Source: Gammaproteobacteria bacterium
GTDB taxonomy: Bacteria; Pseudomonadota; Gammaproteobacteria; Pseudomonadales; Azotimanducaceae
Length of the DNA: 64,000 nucleotides
Direction: 5' to 3'
Assembly: GCA_030425195.1 (NCBI GenBank)
Contig: JAUIAV010000026.1
Coordinates: 1-64,000, forward strand
Shown: positions 45,489 through 55,058 of the stretch, piece by piece
How the letters are laid out: the number at the start of each line of letters is the position of its first letter
How positions within the stretch are numbered: position 1 is the stretch's first letter
The notes under the pieces: generated by a model
The model's input: the letters and a program-made list of their open reading frames with translations, nothing else
What the model was told of the DNA's origin: nothing
Database searches by the model: none
Program-made: the position numbers and the translations under genes

Positions 45489-47352
45489 AGGTGGTGTCGG
45501 TCGGAGGCTGCGTGGCCCTCGCATCGATCCACTCGTGGACACGGCGCTCCAGAATGTGGAGCGGCACAGCACCTCCGGTGAGGATGGTGTCGTGGAAGTC
45601 GCGGATGTCGAACTGCTCACCCAGCGCCGCCCGGGCCGTCTCCCGGAGCTTGAGGATCTTCAGCATGCCGATCTTGTAGGCGGTGGCCTGCCCCGGCCAG
45701 ACGAAATAGCGCTGCACCTCGGCCCGGATGGCCCCTTCGGCGATGGCGGAATTGTCCTGGAAGTAGGCGACCGCGCCTTCCTCCGTCCAGCCCTTCGCGT
45801 GGATGCCCGTGTCCACCACCAGCCGAATCGCCCGCCAGATCTCCGTGGACAGGCGCCCGAAGTCCGAATAGGGGTCCTGATAGGCGCCCATTTCCTTCGC
45901 CAGGCGTTCCGCATAGAGCCCCCAGCCTTCGGAGAAGGCGGTGAATCCCAGCTGAGTGCGGAACTTCGGCACTGCGGTGGACTCCTGGGCGATTGAAATC
46001 TGCATGTGATGGCCGGGATTTCCCTCGTGATAGGCGACCGCCTCCATCAGATGCCTGGGCATCGACGTCATGTCCGAAAGATGGGCGTAGTAGATACCCG
46101 GCCTCGAACCGTCCGGAGACCCGAGCAGATAGTGCTGGGGGGCGCCGTCCTGTTCGCGGAACGCCTCGACCCGACGGACCACCAGGTCGGCTTTGGGCAG
46201 GACGCCGAAGTACTCCGGCAGCCGGGCGTCGATGAACGCGAGGTAGCGCTCCGAGTCCCGGATGTAGCCCTTCCGGCCCTCGTCCGTGTTCGGATACTGA
46301 AACCGGGAATCGGTCTTCAGGTACTCGAAGAAGGCATTGAGATCGCCCTCGAATCCGACCTGCTCCCGGATCACTTCCATCTCCGCCTGGATCCGGGCCA
46401 CCTCGGCCAGCCCGATCTCGTGGATCTCCTCCGCGGTCAGATCCGTGGTGGTCGCTGCCTGCAGACGATACTGATAGTAATCGGCACCCCCGGGATTGGC
46501 ATGCACACCCCGGGGTTCGGGACTGGCATTGTCCATGTCGGTGTTGAGCCAGTCGATGAGAGAACGGTATGCGGGCGCGAACTCCGTCCTGAGCGCCGAG
46601 GCCGTCTGCGCCCGCAGACGATCTGCCGCGACGGCGTCGATAGCGCCGGATGCGGTGAGCGCGTCGATCTTTCCGTTTGCATCGGTCCAGAGTGGCGACC
46701 CCGGACCCACCTGTGTGAAGGGTGCGCCGGTGGTCAGTTTCGTGGCTTCCTCGATAGCGCCTTCGTAAGCGAACCTGGGGGGGCGGATGCCGGCCGCGGC
46801 GTTGTGCTGTGCCCGTGTCAGGAGGTCCGAGACGGCCTGGGAAATGCCGCCGATCCGGCTGACGTAGGCCTCCATGTCCGCTTCGCTGTCGACCTTGTGG
46901 AACCGGATCAGAAACTGGGCAACCGTGGACTGCGGACCCAGCATCTGCGTGAAGATGTAGTTGCCCCGACGGAAGTTTCTGGCGTTGCGGGCCTGTTCGG
47001 CCTGATACAGCCACAGGTCCCAGGACGTTCTGGCCTCAGGGTTCAGGGCATCGTAGTTGAAGGTTGCCTGCATCTCGGCGGCGCTGGCCTCGAGCCATGC
47101 GAGCTGGCGATCCGCTTCGGCTTCCGTGAGATCGTCGTATTCATCGTAGCGATCCTTCCGGCCGAGCCGGGTCATCCAGGCCGGACTCATCTGCAGCCGC
47201 TCCTCGAACTTCTCATCGAGCCAGACGTTCAGAGCCTCACTTTCGGTCGCGGACTGAGCAGGCGGGGCCGTGACCTCCGATCCGGCCCGTTCCTGGCATC
47301 CGCCGAGGGCAAGCATCATGAACAGGCAGATCGTGGGCACAGAACGGTACAT
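45487..47352 (-). CDS. DUF885 lipoprotein (M32-like metallopeptidase fold)
   Basis: 621 residues with lipobox LALGGC (Cys about 19). The body carries AYHEGNPGHHMQISIAQE, the HEGxPGHH metal-binding motif of DUF885. The distal IWRAIRLVVDTGIHAKGWT is also conserved. Likely a periplasmic zinc hydrolase; substrate unknown. ATG 47352 begins the signal peptide; the longer open frame upstream overlaps PaiB's antisense. Confidence 0.85.
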   Translation of the reverse strand: MYRSVPTICLFMMLALGGCQERAGSEVTAPPAQSATESEALNVWLDEKFEERLQMSPAWMTRLGRKDRYDEYDDLTEAEADRQLAWLEASAAEMQATFNYDALNPEARTSWDLWLYQAEQARNARNFRRGNYIFTQMLGPQSTVAQFLIRFHKVDSEADMEAYVSRIGGISQAVSDLLTRAQHNAAAGIRPPRFAYEGAIEEATKLTTGAPFTQVGPGSPLWTDANGKIDALTASGAIDAVAADRLRAQTASALRTEFAPAYRSLIDWLNTDMDNASPEPRGVHANPGGADYYQYRLQAATTTDLTAEEIHEIGLAEVARIQAEMEVIREQVGFEGDLNAFFEYLKTDSRFQYPNTDEGRKGYIRDSERYLAFIDARLPEYFGVLPKADLVVRRVEAFREQDGAPQHYLLGSPDGSRPGIYYAHLSDMTSMPRHLMEAVAYHEGNPGHHMQISIAQESTAVPKFRTQLGFTAFSEGWGLYAERLAKEMGAYQDPYSDFGRLSTEIWRAIRLVVDTGIHAKGWTEEGAVAYFQDNSAIAEGAIRAEVQRYFVWPGQATAYKIGMLKILKLRETARAALGEQFDIRDFHDTILTGGAVPLHILERRVHEWIDARATQPPTDTT

Positions 47353-47410
47353 GGGCGTCTCTCTTCGTCCGGGTGAGCGTATGATCGCGATTGAGCCACA
47401 GGGTACACAG

Positions 47411-48052
47411 ATGTATCTGCCAGAACACTTTGCCGAACACCGGCTGGACAGCCAGCTGCGTTTCATCCACGGGGCGCCGCTCGGGACGCTCGTGGTCAGT
47501 ACCGAATCGGGACTGGAGGCCAATCACATCCCGTTCGCCCACCGTAACGGGGTCGGAGAATATGGCGCGCTCTGCGCGCACCTCCCGCGGGCAAACCCTC
47601 TGACGACTCTGCTGCAGGATGGAACACCGGCGCTCGTGATCTTCCACGGTCCGCAGGGCTATGTCTCCCCGGCCTGGTACGCGACCAAGGCAGAACACGG
47701 CCGGGTGGTGCCGACCTGGAACTACGCCGTGGTGCATGCGCACGGCCGGGCCCGGCTGATCGAGGATGCGGGCTGGGTGCGTGCGCAGCTCGATGAGCTG
47801 ACCGGCCAGATGGAGGCCTGCCGCTCCCCGCGCTGGTCAGTGTCCGATGCGCCCGCCGTCTTCACGGAAAAGCTGATCGGATCGCTGGTCGGGCTGGAGG
47901 TCCGCATCGACCGGCTGGAGGGGAAGGTCAAGGCCAGTCAGAATCAGCCGGCTGCCAATCGTCGCTCGATCCTGGCCGCGCTGAAGACGGAACAGCCGGA
48001 TACGGCGTTCTCCACGTTCATGCACTCGGTGATCGACGGAGACGACGGGTGA
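47411..48052 (+). CDS. PaiB-like FMN-binding negative regulator
   Basis: 213 residues. MYLPEHFAEH start, IPFAHRNGVGEYGALCAHLPRANP-type core and FHGPQGYVSPAWYATKAEHG, PTWNYAVVHAHG. The flavin-reductase-like split barrel is shared with PaiB, a repressor of sporulation/protease genes in Bacillus; here the role is unknown. ATG 47411. Confidence 0.85.
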   Translation: MYLPEHFAEHRLDSQLRFIHGAPLGTLVVSTESGLEANHIPFAHRNGVGEYGALCAHLPRANPLTTLLQDGTPALVIFHGPQGYVSPAWYATKAEHGRVVPTWNYAVVHAHGRARLIEDAGWVRAQLDELTGQMEACRSPRWSVSDAPAVFTEKLIGSLVGLEVRIDRLEGKVKASQNQPAANRRSILAALKTEQPDTAFSTFMHSVIDGDDG

Positions 48053-48058
48053 GCTGGA

Positions 48059-48952
48059 TCATGCGCCGGCGTGGCCCATCAACAGCTCACCGGCTTCCCG
48101 GATGCTGGCGAGCGCCTCCCGGCGCATGTGAGCTTCGCGCGCCGGTTCCAGCCGCCACAAGCCCATGTACTTCTGTGCTGCGGCAGCCACGTACACCTGC
48201 CACAGCGCCAGGCGCAGCGGATCCACCTCGTTGAATTTCGCGTAAGCCTCGGTGAACCACTGCATGGCCGGCGGGCCGTAGCGGTAGCGCAACTCCACGC
48301 GGGCGACGGCCACATCCGACAGAGGATCACCCAGCGCCGCATCCTCCCAGTCGAGAACGGCGACGATGGCGTCGTCACGCCAGAGCAGATTTTCCGGCCA
48401 GTAGTCGCCGTGGAGAAGGGACGGCGGGCCGTTGTACCGGGTGCCGGAGAGCGTCTGCAGGTGCGCGCGCAGCGCGGTCCATTCTGCCTCCTCCGGCAGA
48501 AAGTCGAACAGTTCCGGCAGAGGGTCGAGCCGCTCCGGCAGATCGGGCAGGCCCTTCGTGTTCGTCGCGTGAATGCCCGCGAGCTCTTCCGCCATCAGCG
48601 AGATTCGGGCAGCGAGCTGGGCTTCGGGGACCTGACTGCTGCCGTCGACGAACGCGATGACCAGCCAGGGATCCGGCAGCAGACCGTCGCCCGCATCCAC
48701 CAGCAGCGGCGCCGGCACCTTGAGCCCTTTTTCATGCAGGGCCGCCAGCACGCGGTACTCGAGTTCCGCCGGGTGACCGGAATGGTGTTCGCCGTGCATG
48801 CGGCACACCACGCTCGTGGTGCTGCCGTCTGCAAGCTCGAGATCCAGTCGAAAGACGTCGGCGGAGACGCCACCTGTCAGGCGCTCGGAGTGCAGGAGGA
48901 TGGCCTCCGGGTACAATCGGGCGCAGAGATCACTGAATCGTGGTTCACTCAT
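48059..48952 (-). CDS. Aminoglycoside-phosphotransferase-like kinase
   Basis: 297 residues. Brenner motif SLLHGDYWPENLLW (catalytic Asp), then VLDWEDAALGDPLSDVAV with the metal-binding Asp. The fold is shared by acyl-CoA-adjacent and choline kinases, so antibiotic resistance should not be assumed. ATG 48952 is the start; the open frame reaching 49411 covers the MBL remnant antisense. Confidence 0.82.
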   Translation of the reverse strand: MSEPRFSDLCARLYPEAILLHSERLTGGVSADVFRLDLELADGSTTSVVCRMHGEHHSGHPAELEYRVLAALHEKGLKVPAPLLVDAGDGLLPDPWLVIAFVDGSSQVPEAQLAARISLMAEELAGIHATNTKGLPDLPERLDPLPELFDFLPEEAEWTALRAHLQTLSGTRYNGPPSLLHGDYWPENLLWRDDAIVAVLDWEDAALGDPLSDVAVARVELRYRYGPPAMQWFTEAYAKFNEVDPLRLALWQVYVAAAAQKYMGLWRLEPAREAHMRREALASIREAGELLMGHAGA

Positions 48953-49018
48953 GGCGGCGGACCGTCTATCCACGGGCCGCGCATCATCTCCATCGCAGAG
49001 AATCGAGTCAACGCAGCC

Positions 49019-49531
49019 ATGTCCACGGAGATACATCGACTGCATCTCGCGCGCGTCAATCTGGAGGGCCGCTTCAATCCGCCGACATTCGAGCCGGTCC
49101 GGACACCGCTGAGAGAGGCACTGTCGAGACGGAGGCACGGGTTTTCGTGCAGGCGAAAGAGCTGGCGGTGGCGCGCACCACGCGGTACACGGTTCGGGAA
49201 TGGTTCGACTGTGCCGGTGTGCAGATCCACCCGGTGTCCGGAGACCTCGAGATCGCAGAGGGTGTCTCTCTGATCGCGACACTCGGCCATACACCGGGAC
49301 ATCAGTCATTGGTGGTAAAAAACCGACCGTGGAACGGCAGTCATTGCCGCCCAGGCGGCGTTCACGGCGGATGAGTTTCAGCGTGGAGGCGACCCTCATA
49401 TCCAGGCCCACGCTGACTTGCAGGACGTCTACCGGCAGTCGATCCGGCTGGGGGCCTTCACGTTCCCGTCAATAGACCGGGAGCGGTCCGTTCTGATAGC
49501 GTCATCGCATCAGGGAGGACTCATTCGATGA
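49019..49531 (+). pseudogene. Decayed metallo-beta-lactamase-fold hydrolase
   Basis: Pieces in three frames. It begins MSTEIHRLHLARVNLEG. The second piece (next frame) reads VFVQAKELAVARTTRYTVRE and ISLIATLGHTPGHQSLVV. The third reads TAVIAAQAAFTADEFQRGG and ends at TGA 49529-49531. The expected HxHxDH metal motif lies between pieces one and two and is missing, so a deletion plus two frameshifts is likely. Its end overlaps the SH3-protein ATG at 49528. Confidence 0.75.
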
Positions 49532-50280
49532 AAGGCACCGTTGTTTTCACATGGATCGTATTCGCCTCCGCGGCTATGAGCGCCCAGGCCAGGCTTCCCG
49601 GAGAACTCAGGGATCTCGAGGACATGCGCGCCGGCAGCGGTGAACGCGAACTCGAGGATCTCGGCTATCGTCACAGGAACACGGTGAGAGCCGGCGGCAA
49701 CACTATTGACTACTGGTGGAGTTCCCGGGAAGACCTCTGTGTCGCCGTGACGACTAAGGACGGCCACTTTGCCTCCCTCATCGAGCAGCCGGAAGTCATG
49801 TGCGACGGAGATCGCTCCTCCAGTCGTGACGACTACGACCGGCACGGTGGCAGTAGAAACCGCTACCGGGAGGTCAAAGAGAACGACATGGGACTTCGGA
49901 AGCATCCTGATCGGGATTCGAGTTACGTCGTACGAGGTTTGCGCAGGGGTGATCGTGTGCGAGTGATCGAATGCGAGAAGCACCACGGGCATGACTGGTG
50001 TCGTGTCGAGTTCGATGGCGAAATCGGATGGATCGGTGAGCCTCAACTACGACAGGCTGACCATGAAGATCGCCGGCATGAGGATTGGGAGATTGGCGAG
50101 GACGGTACGGGTCTTCGCAGGCATCCGGATCGGGACTCCAGCTACGTCGTGCGGGGTCTTCGCAAGGGTGACCGCGTGCGGATGATCGAGTGCGAGGAAC
50201 ACCACGATACTCAGTGGTGCCGTGTCGAGTACCGCGACGAAGTGGGTTGGGTCGGAAAGCGACGTCTGCGACGGCGTTGA
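49528..50280 (+). CDS. Periplasmic protein with two near-identical SH3b repeats
   Basis: 250 residues. Signal peptide with cleavage likely after AMSAQA. The N-domain has RVAGSGERELEDLG-like helical text. Two bacterial SH3b units follow, with the shared blocks HPDRDSSYVVRGLR and WCRVE; their closeness shows recent internal duplication. GGGAGG is 9 bases before the ATG. Probable peptidoglycan or glycan binding; no catalytic domain. Confidence 0.82.
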   Translation: MKGTVVFTWIVFASAAMSAQARLPGELRDLEDMRAGSGERELEDLGYRHRNTVRAGGNTIDYWWSSREDLCVAVTTKDGHFASLIEQPEVMCDGDRSSSRDDYDRHGGSRNRYREVKENDMGLRKHPDRDSSYVVRGLRRGDRVRVIECEKHHGHDWCRVEFDGEIGWIGEPQLRQADHEDRRHEDWEIGEDGTGLRRHPDRDSSYVVRGLRKGDRVRMIECEEHHDTQWCRVEYRDEVGWVGKRRLRRR

Positions 50281-50360
50281 GTACGAGGCCCGGGGCCTGC
50301 GGCTCACTTTGTGAGTCGCGTCGGTGCGACTAGAAAGCACTGAAAAAACACAAAAAATGT

Positions 50361-50385
50361 TGGTCGGAGTGAGAGGATTTGAACC
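50361..50385 (-). other. tRNA-Pro 3' remnant, left attachment site
   Basis: On the minus strand, GGTTCAAATCCTCTCACTCCGACCA minus its 5' half. The T-loop strand and an acceptor ending CACTCCG-A-CCA fit tRNA-Pro, whose first pair is C1:G72. No anticodon or D-arm follows, so this is a partial copy of the kind left by an integrase using a tRNA. The integrase lies 127 bp to the right. Confidence 0.7.
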
Positions 50386-50511
50386 ATCACGCTGCACCCG
50401 GCAGCAACCGACTGAAACCCGAGTACCTATGGAAATCAATAGGTTACGTATAAGTGCGTTGCATTGAGTTTCTGCACGTTGCTGATACGGGTACAGATTC
50501 CGGGTACAAAC

Positions 50512-51627
50512 TTATCCTGAGAAGGCCCTTTCTAGCTCGTCAGAGTCGTCCTCTTTTGGCATAAATTCGGCGTAGTGGTCTAGCACCGTTTTCATGTCGT
50601 CTCCTATCTGATCAGCTACCAACTGAAGTCTGACGCCCTCATTCAACGCGATTGACACATAGGTGTTGCGCCAAGGGTAAGGCATGGGCCGGTCCCCAGT
50701 TCTATCCATGGGCCGTTCGATTCCTGTCTGCGTGTGGGCCAGTTGAAACTGCTCCATTAAGCGGTTCTGCGTGGTGAACGGCGATCCTTTTTCCCCTGTG
50801 AATAGCCACTCCCGGAATTGCCATGGGGCAATGACGTCGGACCAGACCTTTTTTGGTACATAAACCTCCCTCTCGCGGTGAGTCTTGGTACGAGGTTCTA
50901 TCTGCCCGTTCGTGCGAACTTGAGCAATCTGAATCTTCGATTTTTTAAGGTGGTGACGCTGAATCGCAAGAAGTTCTTCCGTGCGAAGGCCCGTAAAAAA
51001 AGCAAGCGTGAAATAACGCCATGCGGTTTCTTCGATTGATCCCGACTTCACAACGTTGGACTTCAACTGAGCCAGCAACTTATCGCGCTCTGCTGGCGTG
51101 TACGGTTGCTTAGCGCGTCGCTGCTCCCTTCTGAAGCTCCAATTGTCTGTAGGAAGCGTTCCCTGCAATCCTGCGAGGTTGTCGTTTCGTGCAGCCTCAA
51201 ATGCATGACGAAGCACAGACAGCGCAGTACGTTTGGATTTGGCCGTATAGTCAAACTCCTTTAGCCGCATCTCTAGTTCGCTGCGTAGGATCGACGTGAT
51301 GTCTCGATCATCGAATATTTGCCAGATTCTCGCGTAGGTGTTTTCGTAGAGTTTGAGGGTTGTCTCCTCAACTTCCCGCGTATCTAGCACGTGCTGCATG
51401 TAGTGACCCAGCGTGCGAGGTTGGGTCGGCGCACATTCGCCACGCAGTTCGGCTTTGATGACTTCCCAAGGGGTTCCGGCGCGCAATCGCGCTTCAGACT
51501 CCCTTACTTCTTTTTCCGCTGCTTTGAGATTCGCTTGCGTTGGTTTCGAAGAGATTGTTGTTGAGTATTCCCGCCCACAATAGAGGCGGACGGCGATTTT
51601 CTTCCCGTGTGGCCTGACTGACGCCAT
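50512..51627 (-). CDS. Tyrosine integrase of the island
   Basis: 371 residues. Catalytic pieces seen: FFTGLRTEELLAIQ (Arg), PYPWRNTYVSIAL (second Arg) and DHYAEFMPK (nucleophile Tyr). The His of the HxxR box is Tyr here and GH is replaced by GD, which I regard as family variation. It would catalyse island entry and exit at the tRNA-Pro site. Adjacent to the att remnant, reading toward it. Its N-terminal ~40 codons overlap the excisionase-like gene. Confidence 0.9.
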   Translation of the reverse strand: MASVRPHGKKIAVRLYCGREYSTTISSKPTQANLKAAEKEVRESEARLRAGTPWEVIKAELRGECAPTQPRTLGHYMQHVLDTREVEETTLKLYENTYARIWQIFDDRDITSILRSELEMRLKEFDYTAKSKRTALSVLRHAFEAARNDNLAGLQGTLPTDNWSFRREQRRAKQPYTPAERDKLLAQLKSNVVKSGSIEETAWRYFTLAFFTGLRTEELLAIQRHHLKKSKIQIAQVRTNGQIEPRTKTHREREVYVPKKVWSDVIAPWQFREWLFTGEKGSPFTTQNRLMEQFQLAHTQTGIERPMDRTGDRPMPYPWRNTYVSIALNEGVRLQLVADQIGDDMKTVLDHYAEFMPKEDDSDELERAFSG

Positions 51628-51899
51628 AGATCGATTTCCTCCCGATAGTAGATGATTCCGCCGCCCGGGTCCTTGCCGTAGTGGATGCCTTCATCCCAAC
51701 ATCGGTGGCGGCGCATTTTTAATGCTGAGTCCGTGTAACCCCAGTACATCATTGCCTGCTCCTTGGACAGTGCAGGCGGAAGCATGCATGACTGGCGGAT
51801 CGCGATATCTGCCGGTCCTTCTCTAGCATCAGACGCCGACAGCAAGCTCGTGGAGTTCCCTCCTCCTTGATCTTCTAAGTCTTCATCGTTCCTACCCAT
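51504..51899 (-). CDS. Excisionase-like DNA-binding protein
   Basis: 131 residues. LSKEQAMMYWGYTDSALKMR with RRHRCWDEGIHYGKDPGGG, and IIYYREEIDLWRQ, form a winged-helix excisionase/MerR-like unit with a basic tail. AAGGAG 7 bases before the ATG. It overlaps the integrase start by 124 bases, an unusually long overlap in another frame. An IR (51924-51937) lies in its leader. Confidence 0.68.
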   Translation of the reverse strand: MGRNDEDLEDQGGGNSTSLLSASDAREGPADIAIRQSCMLPPALSKEQAMMYWGYTDSALKMRRHRCWDEGIHYGKDPGGGIIYYREEIDLWRQSGHTGRKSPSASIVGGNTQQQSLRNQRKRISKQRKKK

Positions 51900-51923
51900 T
51901 ATTATTCTCCTTTTCGGTAGAAG

Positions 51924-51937
51924 CCGGCTTGAGCCGG
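51924..51937. promoter_or_regulatory. CCGGCT-TG-AGCCGG inverted repeat
   Basis: A perfect 6-bp-arm dyad 25 bases upstream of the excisionase start, in the 206-bp gap to hsdM. Possible operator for the int/xis unit. Confidence 0.4.
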
Positions 51938-52105
51938 TGTGTTAATGGGTATTGAGGGTCTCTTGAGTGGCGTGATCCGATTTTCTAATTTTCGGGTTTC
52001 TGGAAAAAAGACACGCCCAATCCGAACTGCCATCCTGATGGTGTTAAATGTCACCGAATCGGCAAAAATTCAGGGCTAGAACACCTAAGAAGCAAGGACC
52101 ATCCA

Positions 52106-53830
52106 TTGTCTCAGACGCTGACCCTCCAACAGCTTGAATCGTACCTATGGGAAGCCGCTGACATTCTCAGGGGCAACATGGATGCCAGTGAGTTCAAGGA
52201 TTACATTTTCGGGATGCTGTTCCTAAAACGCCTGTCAGACGCGTTCGAGGAGGCTCAGGAACAGGTTGTCGAGCACTATGTGTCTGCGGGCAAATCGCAA
52301 GCTCAGGCTGAAGCTCTGGCCGCTGATGAAGATGAATATACCGAGACGTTCTTCGTGCCCGAACGTGCGCGGTGGAGTTCGCTTAAGGACCTGAAGCACG
52401 ATATTGGCGCCGAACTGAATAAGGCCACTGAAGCCATTGAGGAATACAACGCTTCGCTGGAAGGCGTATTGGTTTCCATCGACTTCAACATCAAGAACCG
52501 CCTGTCCGATAGAAAGCTTCAGGACCTGCTGTCCCACTTTTCCCGGCATCGGCTACGTAACGAGGATTTCGAGCGGTCTGATCTCCTTGGCGCCGCATAT
52601 GAATATGTGATCAAGCAGTTCGCTGACTCCGCCGGTAAGAAGGGAGGGGAGTTTTATACACCCAGCGAAGTGGTGAAGCTGCTGGTGGCCCTGCTGAAGC
52701 CGCACGCCGGCATGAAGGTGTACGACCCTACAGTGGGCTCTGGCGGCATGCTGATACAGACCCGACACTACCTAGCCAGCCATGGCGAAAATCCCCGTAA
52801 CCTGTCCCTGTACGGACAGGAGATGAATCTGGGTACATGGGCCATCTGCAAGATGAACATGTTCCTGCATGGCGTCATGAATGCGGATATACGCCGTGGA
52901 GATACCCTACGAGAACCTCAGCATGTGGAGAACGGCATGCTGATGACCTTTGACCGGGTGATTGCCAATCCCCCGTTTAGCCTCAAGAAGTGGGGCAAGG
53001 AAGAAGCTGATGCCGATCCTTACGGTCGTTTTCCGTTTGGTACGCCGCCCAAGGATGCCGGTGATCTAGCCTTTGTGCAGCACATGATTGCTTCCCTGAA
53101 TGCAGAGGGAGTCATGGGCGTGGTGATGCCCCACGGTGTGCTGTTCCGTGGCTCTAGCGAAAAGGAAATTCGGCGTCAGATTCTTGAAGCTGATCTGCTG
53201 GAAGCGGTGATTGGACTTCCACCTCAGCTTTTTTACGGGACGGGTATTCCGGCTTGCCTGTTGATCATCAACAAGAACAAGCCTGCTGAGCGTCGGGGCA
53301 AGGTTTTGTTCGTAAACGGGGAGTTGGAGTTTCAGGAAGGTAAAAATCAAAACCGGCTCAGAAAGCAGGATATAGATCACATCGTTGCCACGTTCGATGC
53401 CTATGCCGATGAGAAGCGGTATGCCAAGGTCGTTTCGCTCAATGAGATACGAGAGAACGACTACAACCTGAATATCCGCAGATACGCAGATACCTCACCG
53501 CCGCCCGAAATATTCGATGTTAGAGCCATCTTGTATGGCGGCATTCCAGCGCGCGAAGTCGAGGATGAGTATATACGCGAAGATATTCTGAATGGGTTTG
53601 ATGTCAGCGCGGTGTTTGAAGAGCAGAACACCGATTACTACAGATTCAGAGAGGCCATTCAAAGCAAGGATGCCATCCGTGAGTTCGCCCGCACTGATGA
53701 TATCAAGGTGATATCACAGCTAGAACGATGGTGGGACAAGTACCACGTTTCTCTACGTGAACTGGATGCTCAGGTAGTTGAAGCTGAGGCGATGATGAAG
53801 GGGTACCTGAAGGAACTTGGGTATGATTAA
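52106..53830 (+). CDS. hsdM: Type I restriction-modification methyltransferase HsdM
   Basis: 574 residues. AdoMet motif I is [14 protein letters not shown], and the catalytic motif IV is [15 protein letters not shown] (NPPF). N-terminal Hsd[22 protein letters not shown]. It methylates adenine with HsdS. TTG start, AAGGA 8 bases upstream; no ATG in frame nearby. The HsdS start overlaps its stop by 8 bases. Confidence 0.93.
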   Translation: MSQTLTLQQLESYLWEAADILRGNMDASEFKDYIFGMLFLKRLSDAFEEAQEQVVEHYVSAGKSQAQAEALAADEDEYTETFFVPERARWSSLKDLKHDIGAELNKATEAIEEYNASLEGVLVSIDFNIKNRLSDRKLQDLLSHFSRHRLRNEDFERSDLLGAAYEYVIKQFADSAGKKGGEFYTPSEVVKLLVALLKPHAGMKVYDPTVGSGGMLIQTRHYLASHGENPRNLSLYGQEMNLGTWAICKMNMFLHGVMNADIRRGDTLREPQHVENGMLMTFDRVIANPPFSLKKWGKEEADADPYGRFPFGTPPKDAGDLAFVQHMIASLNAEGVMGVVMPHGVLFRGSSEKEIRRQILEADLLEAVIGLPPQLFYGTGIPACLLIINKNKPAERRGKVLFVNGELEFQEGKNQNRLRKQDIDHIVATFDAYADEKRYAKVVSLNEIRENDYNLNIRRYADTSPPPEIFDVRAILYGGIPAREVEDEYIREDILNGFDVSAVFEEQNTDYYRFREAIQSKDAIREFARTDDIKVISQLERWWDKYHVSLRELDAQVVEAEAMMKGYLKELGYD

Positions 53831-55055
53831 AACCGTACCCCATGGATGGGCAAGTACTGCCTTTGGTGAGGTTGTGCAAAGAATCGAGGGCGGTGGTACA
53901 CCTTCACGCACAGTCGAAGATTATTGGAACGGAGAAATCCCTTGGGCAACGGTCAAGGACCTAATTGATACGAAGCTGCACAGTACGCAGGAGACCATCA
54001 CGGAACTGGGCCTGCGAGAGAGTTCCAGTAGGCTGATCCCTAAGAACACCGTCATTCTTGCGACACGAATGGCTGTTGGAAAGGCGGTTGTTTTCGACAC
54101 CGATGTTGCTATCAATCAAGACTTGAAGGCGGTTTTCCCCACCAAATCAGTGGACTGGAAGTTTCTGCTCCAATGGTACCTTTCAAAATCTACTCTAATT
54201 GAGGCGATGGGCACGGGTTCCACGGTTAAGGGTATCCGGTTGGAAGAGTTGAAGTCGCTACCACTTGATTTACCACCTCTCCCCGAACAGCAAAAAATCG
54301 CCGCTATCCTCACCTCGGTTGATGATGTCATCGAAGGGATTGCGGTTCAGATCAGCAAGCTGAAAGACTTGAAAAAAGGCATGATGCAGGAGTTGCTGAC
54401 CAACGGGATTGGTCACACAGAATTCAAGGAAAGCCCTTTGGGAAGGATTCCGAAGGGTTGGGAGATTAAGGAACTGGATGAAGTGTGTTCGGCGGTAGGT
54501 GTTGGAATCGCATCATCAACAACTCATGCGTATGCTAAGGAAGGAGTTCCTATCCTTAGAAATCAGAACATCCGTGAAGGTGAGATAGATAACTCGGATT
54601 TGCTATTCATCACAGAAAGGTTTGCTGCTGAAAACAAATCGAAGGCGATAAAAACAGGCGATGTGATTACGATCCGGACCGGATACCCCGGGGTGTCGGC
54701 GGTTGTTCCTGAACGGTTTCACGATTGCCACACCTTTACAACTTTGATCTCGCGCCCAAATTCTCAGGTGATAGATGCGAACTTTCTTGCGACATGGATT
54801 AACTCCGACTACGGAAAGACGTTTGTACTGGGAGGACAAGCGGGAGGAGCCCAGCAGAACCTGAACGTTTCAATCTTTAAGCGTCTGCCTGTAGTTCTTC
54901 CTCCGCTGGAGGAACAGCAAGCAATCCATAGAGCAATCAGTTCCACGTATCGTCTGATTTCGGATGTTCAAGAAAAATTGAGCACAAGCCGAAACCTCAA
55001 GAAAGCCCTCATGCAAGAACTCCTAACAGGCAAGGTTAGGGTTAAGGTGAGTTGA
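53823..55055 (+). CDS. hsdS: Type I restriction-modification specificity subunit HsdS
   Basis: 410 residues with two target-recognition domains. Each is followed by a helical spacer: [20 protein letters not shown] after the first, and [20 protein letters not shown] after the second. It dictates the bipartite DNA site. ATG 53823 with AGGAA 8 bases upstream. HsdM overlap indicates coupling. Confidence 0.9.
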   Translation: MIKTVPHGWASTAFGEVVQRIEGGGTPSRTVEDYWNGEIPWATVKDLIDTKLHSTQETITELGLRESSSRLIPKNTVILATRMAVGKAVVFDTDVAINQDLKAVFPTKSVDWKFLLQWYLSKSTLIEAMGTGSTVKGIRLEELKSLPLDLPPLPEQQKIAAILTSVDDVIEGIAVQISKLKDLKKGMMQELLTNGIGHTEFKESPLGRIPKGWEIKELDEVCSAVGVGIASSTTHAYAKEGVPILRNQNIREGEIDNSDLLFITERFAAENKSKAIKTGDVITIRTGYPGVSAVVPERFHDCHTFTTLISRPNSQVIDANFLATWINSDYGKTFVLGGQAGGAQQNLNVSIFKRLPVVLPPLEEQQAIHRAISSTYRLISDVQEKLSTSRNLKKALMQELLTGKVRVKVS

Positions 55056-55058
55056 TTT

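Noticed and set aside
48059-48952. Antibiotic resistance phosphotransferase
   Set aside because: The kinase fold is shared by many non-resistance enzymes; no specific signature was found.
50361-50385. A functional tRNA-Pro gene
   Set aside because: Only the T-arm and acceptor 3' strand are present; no anticodon or D-arm.
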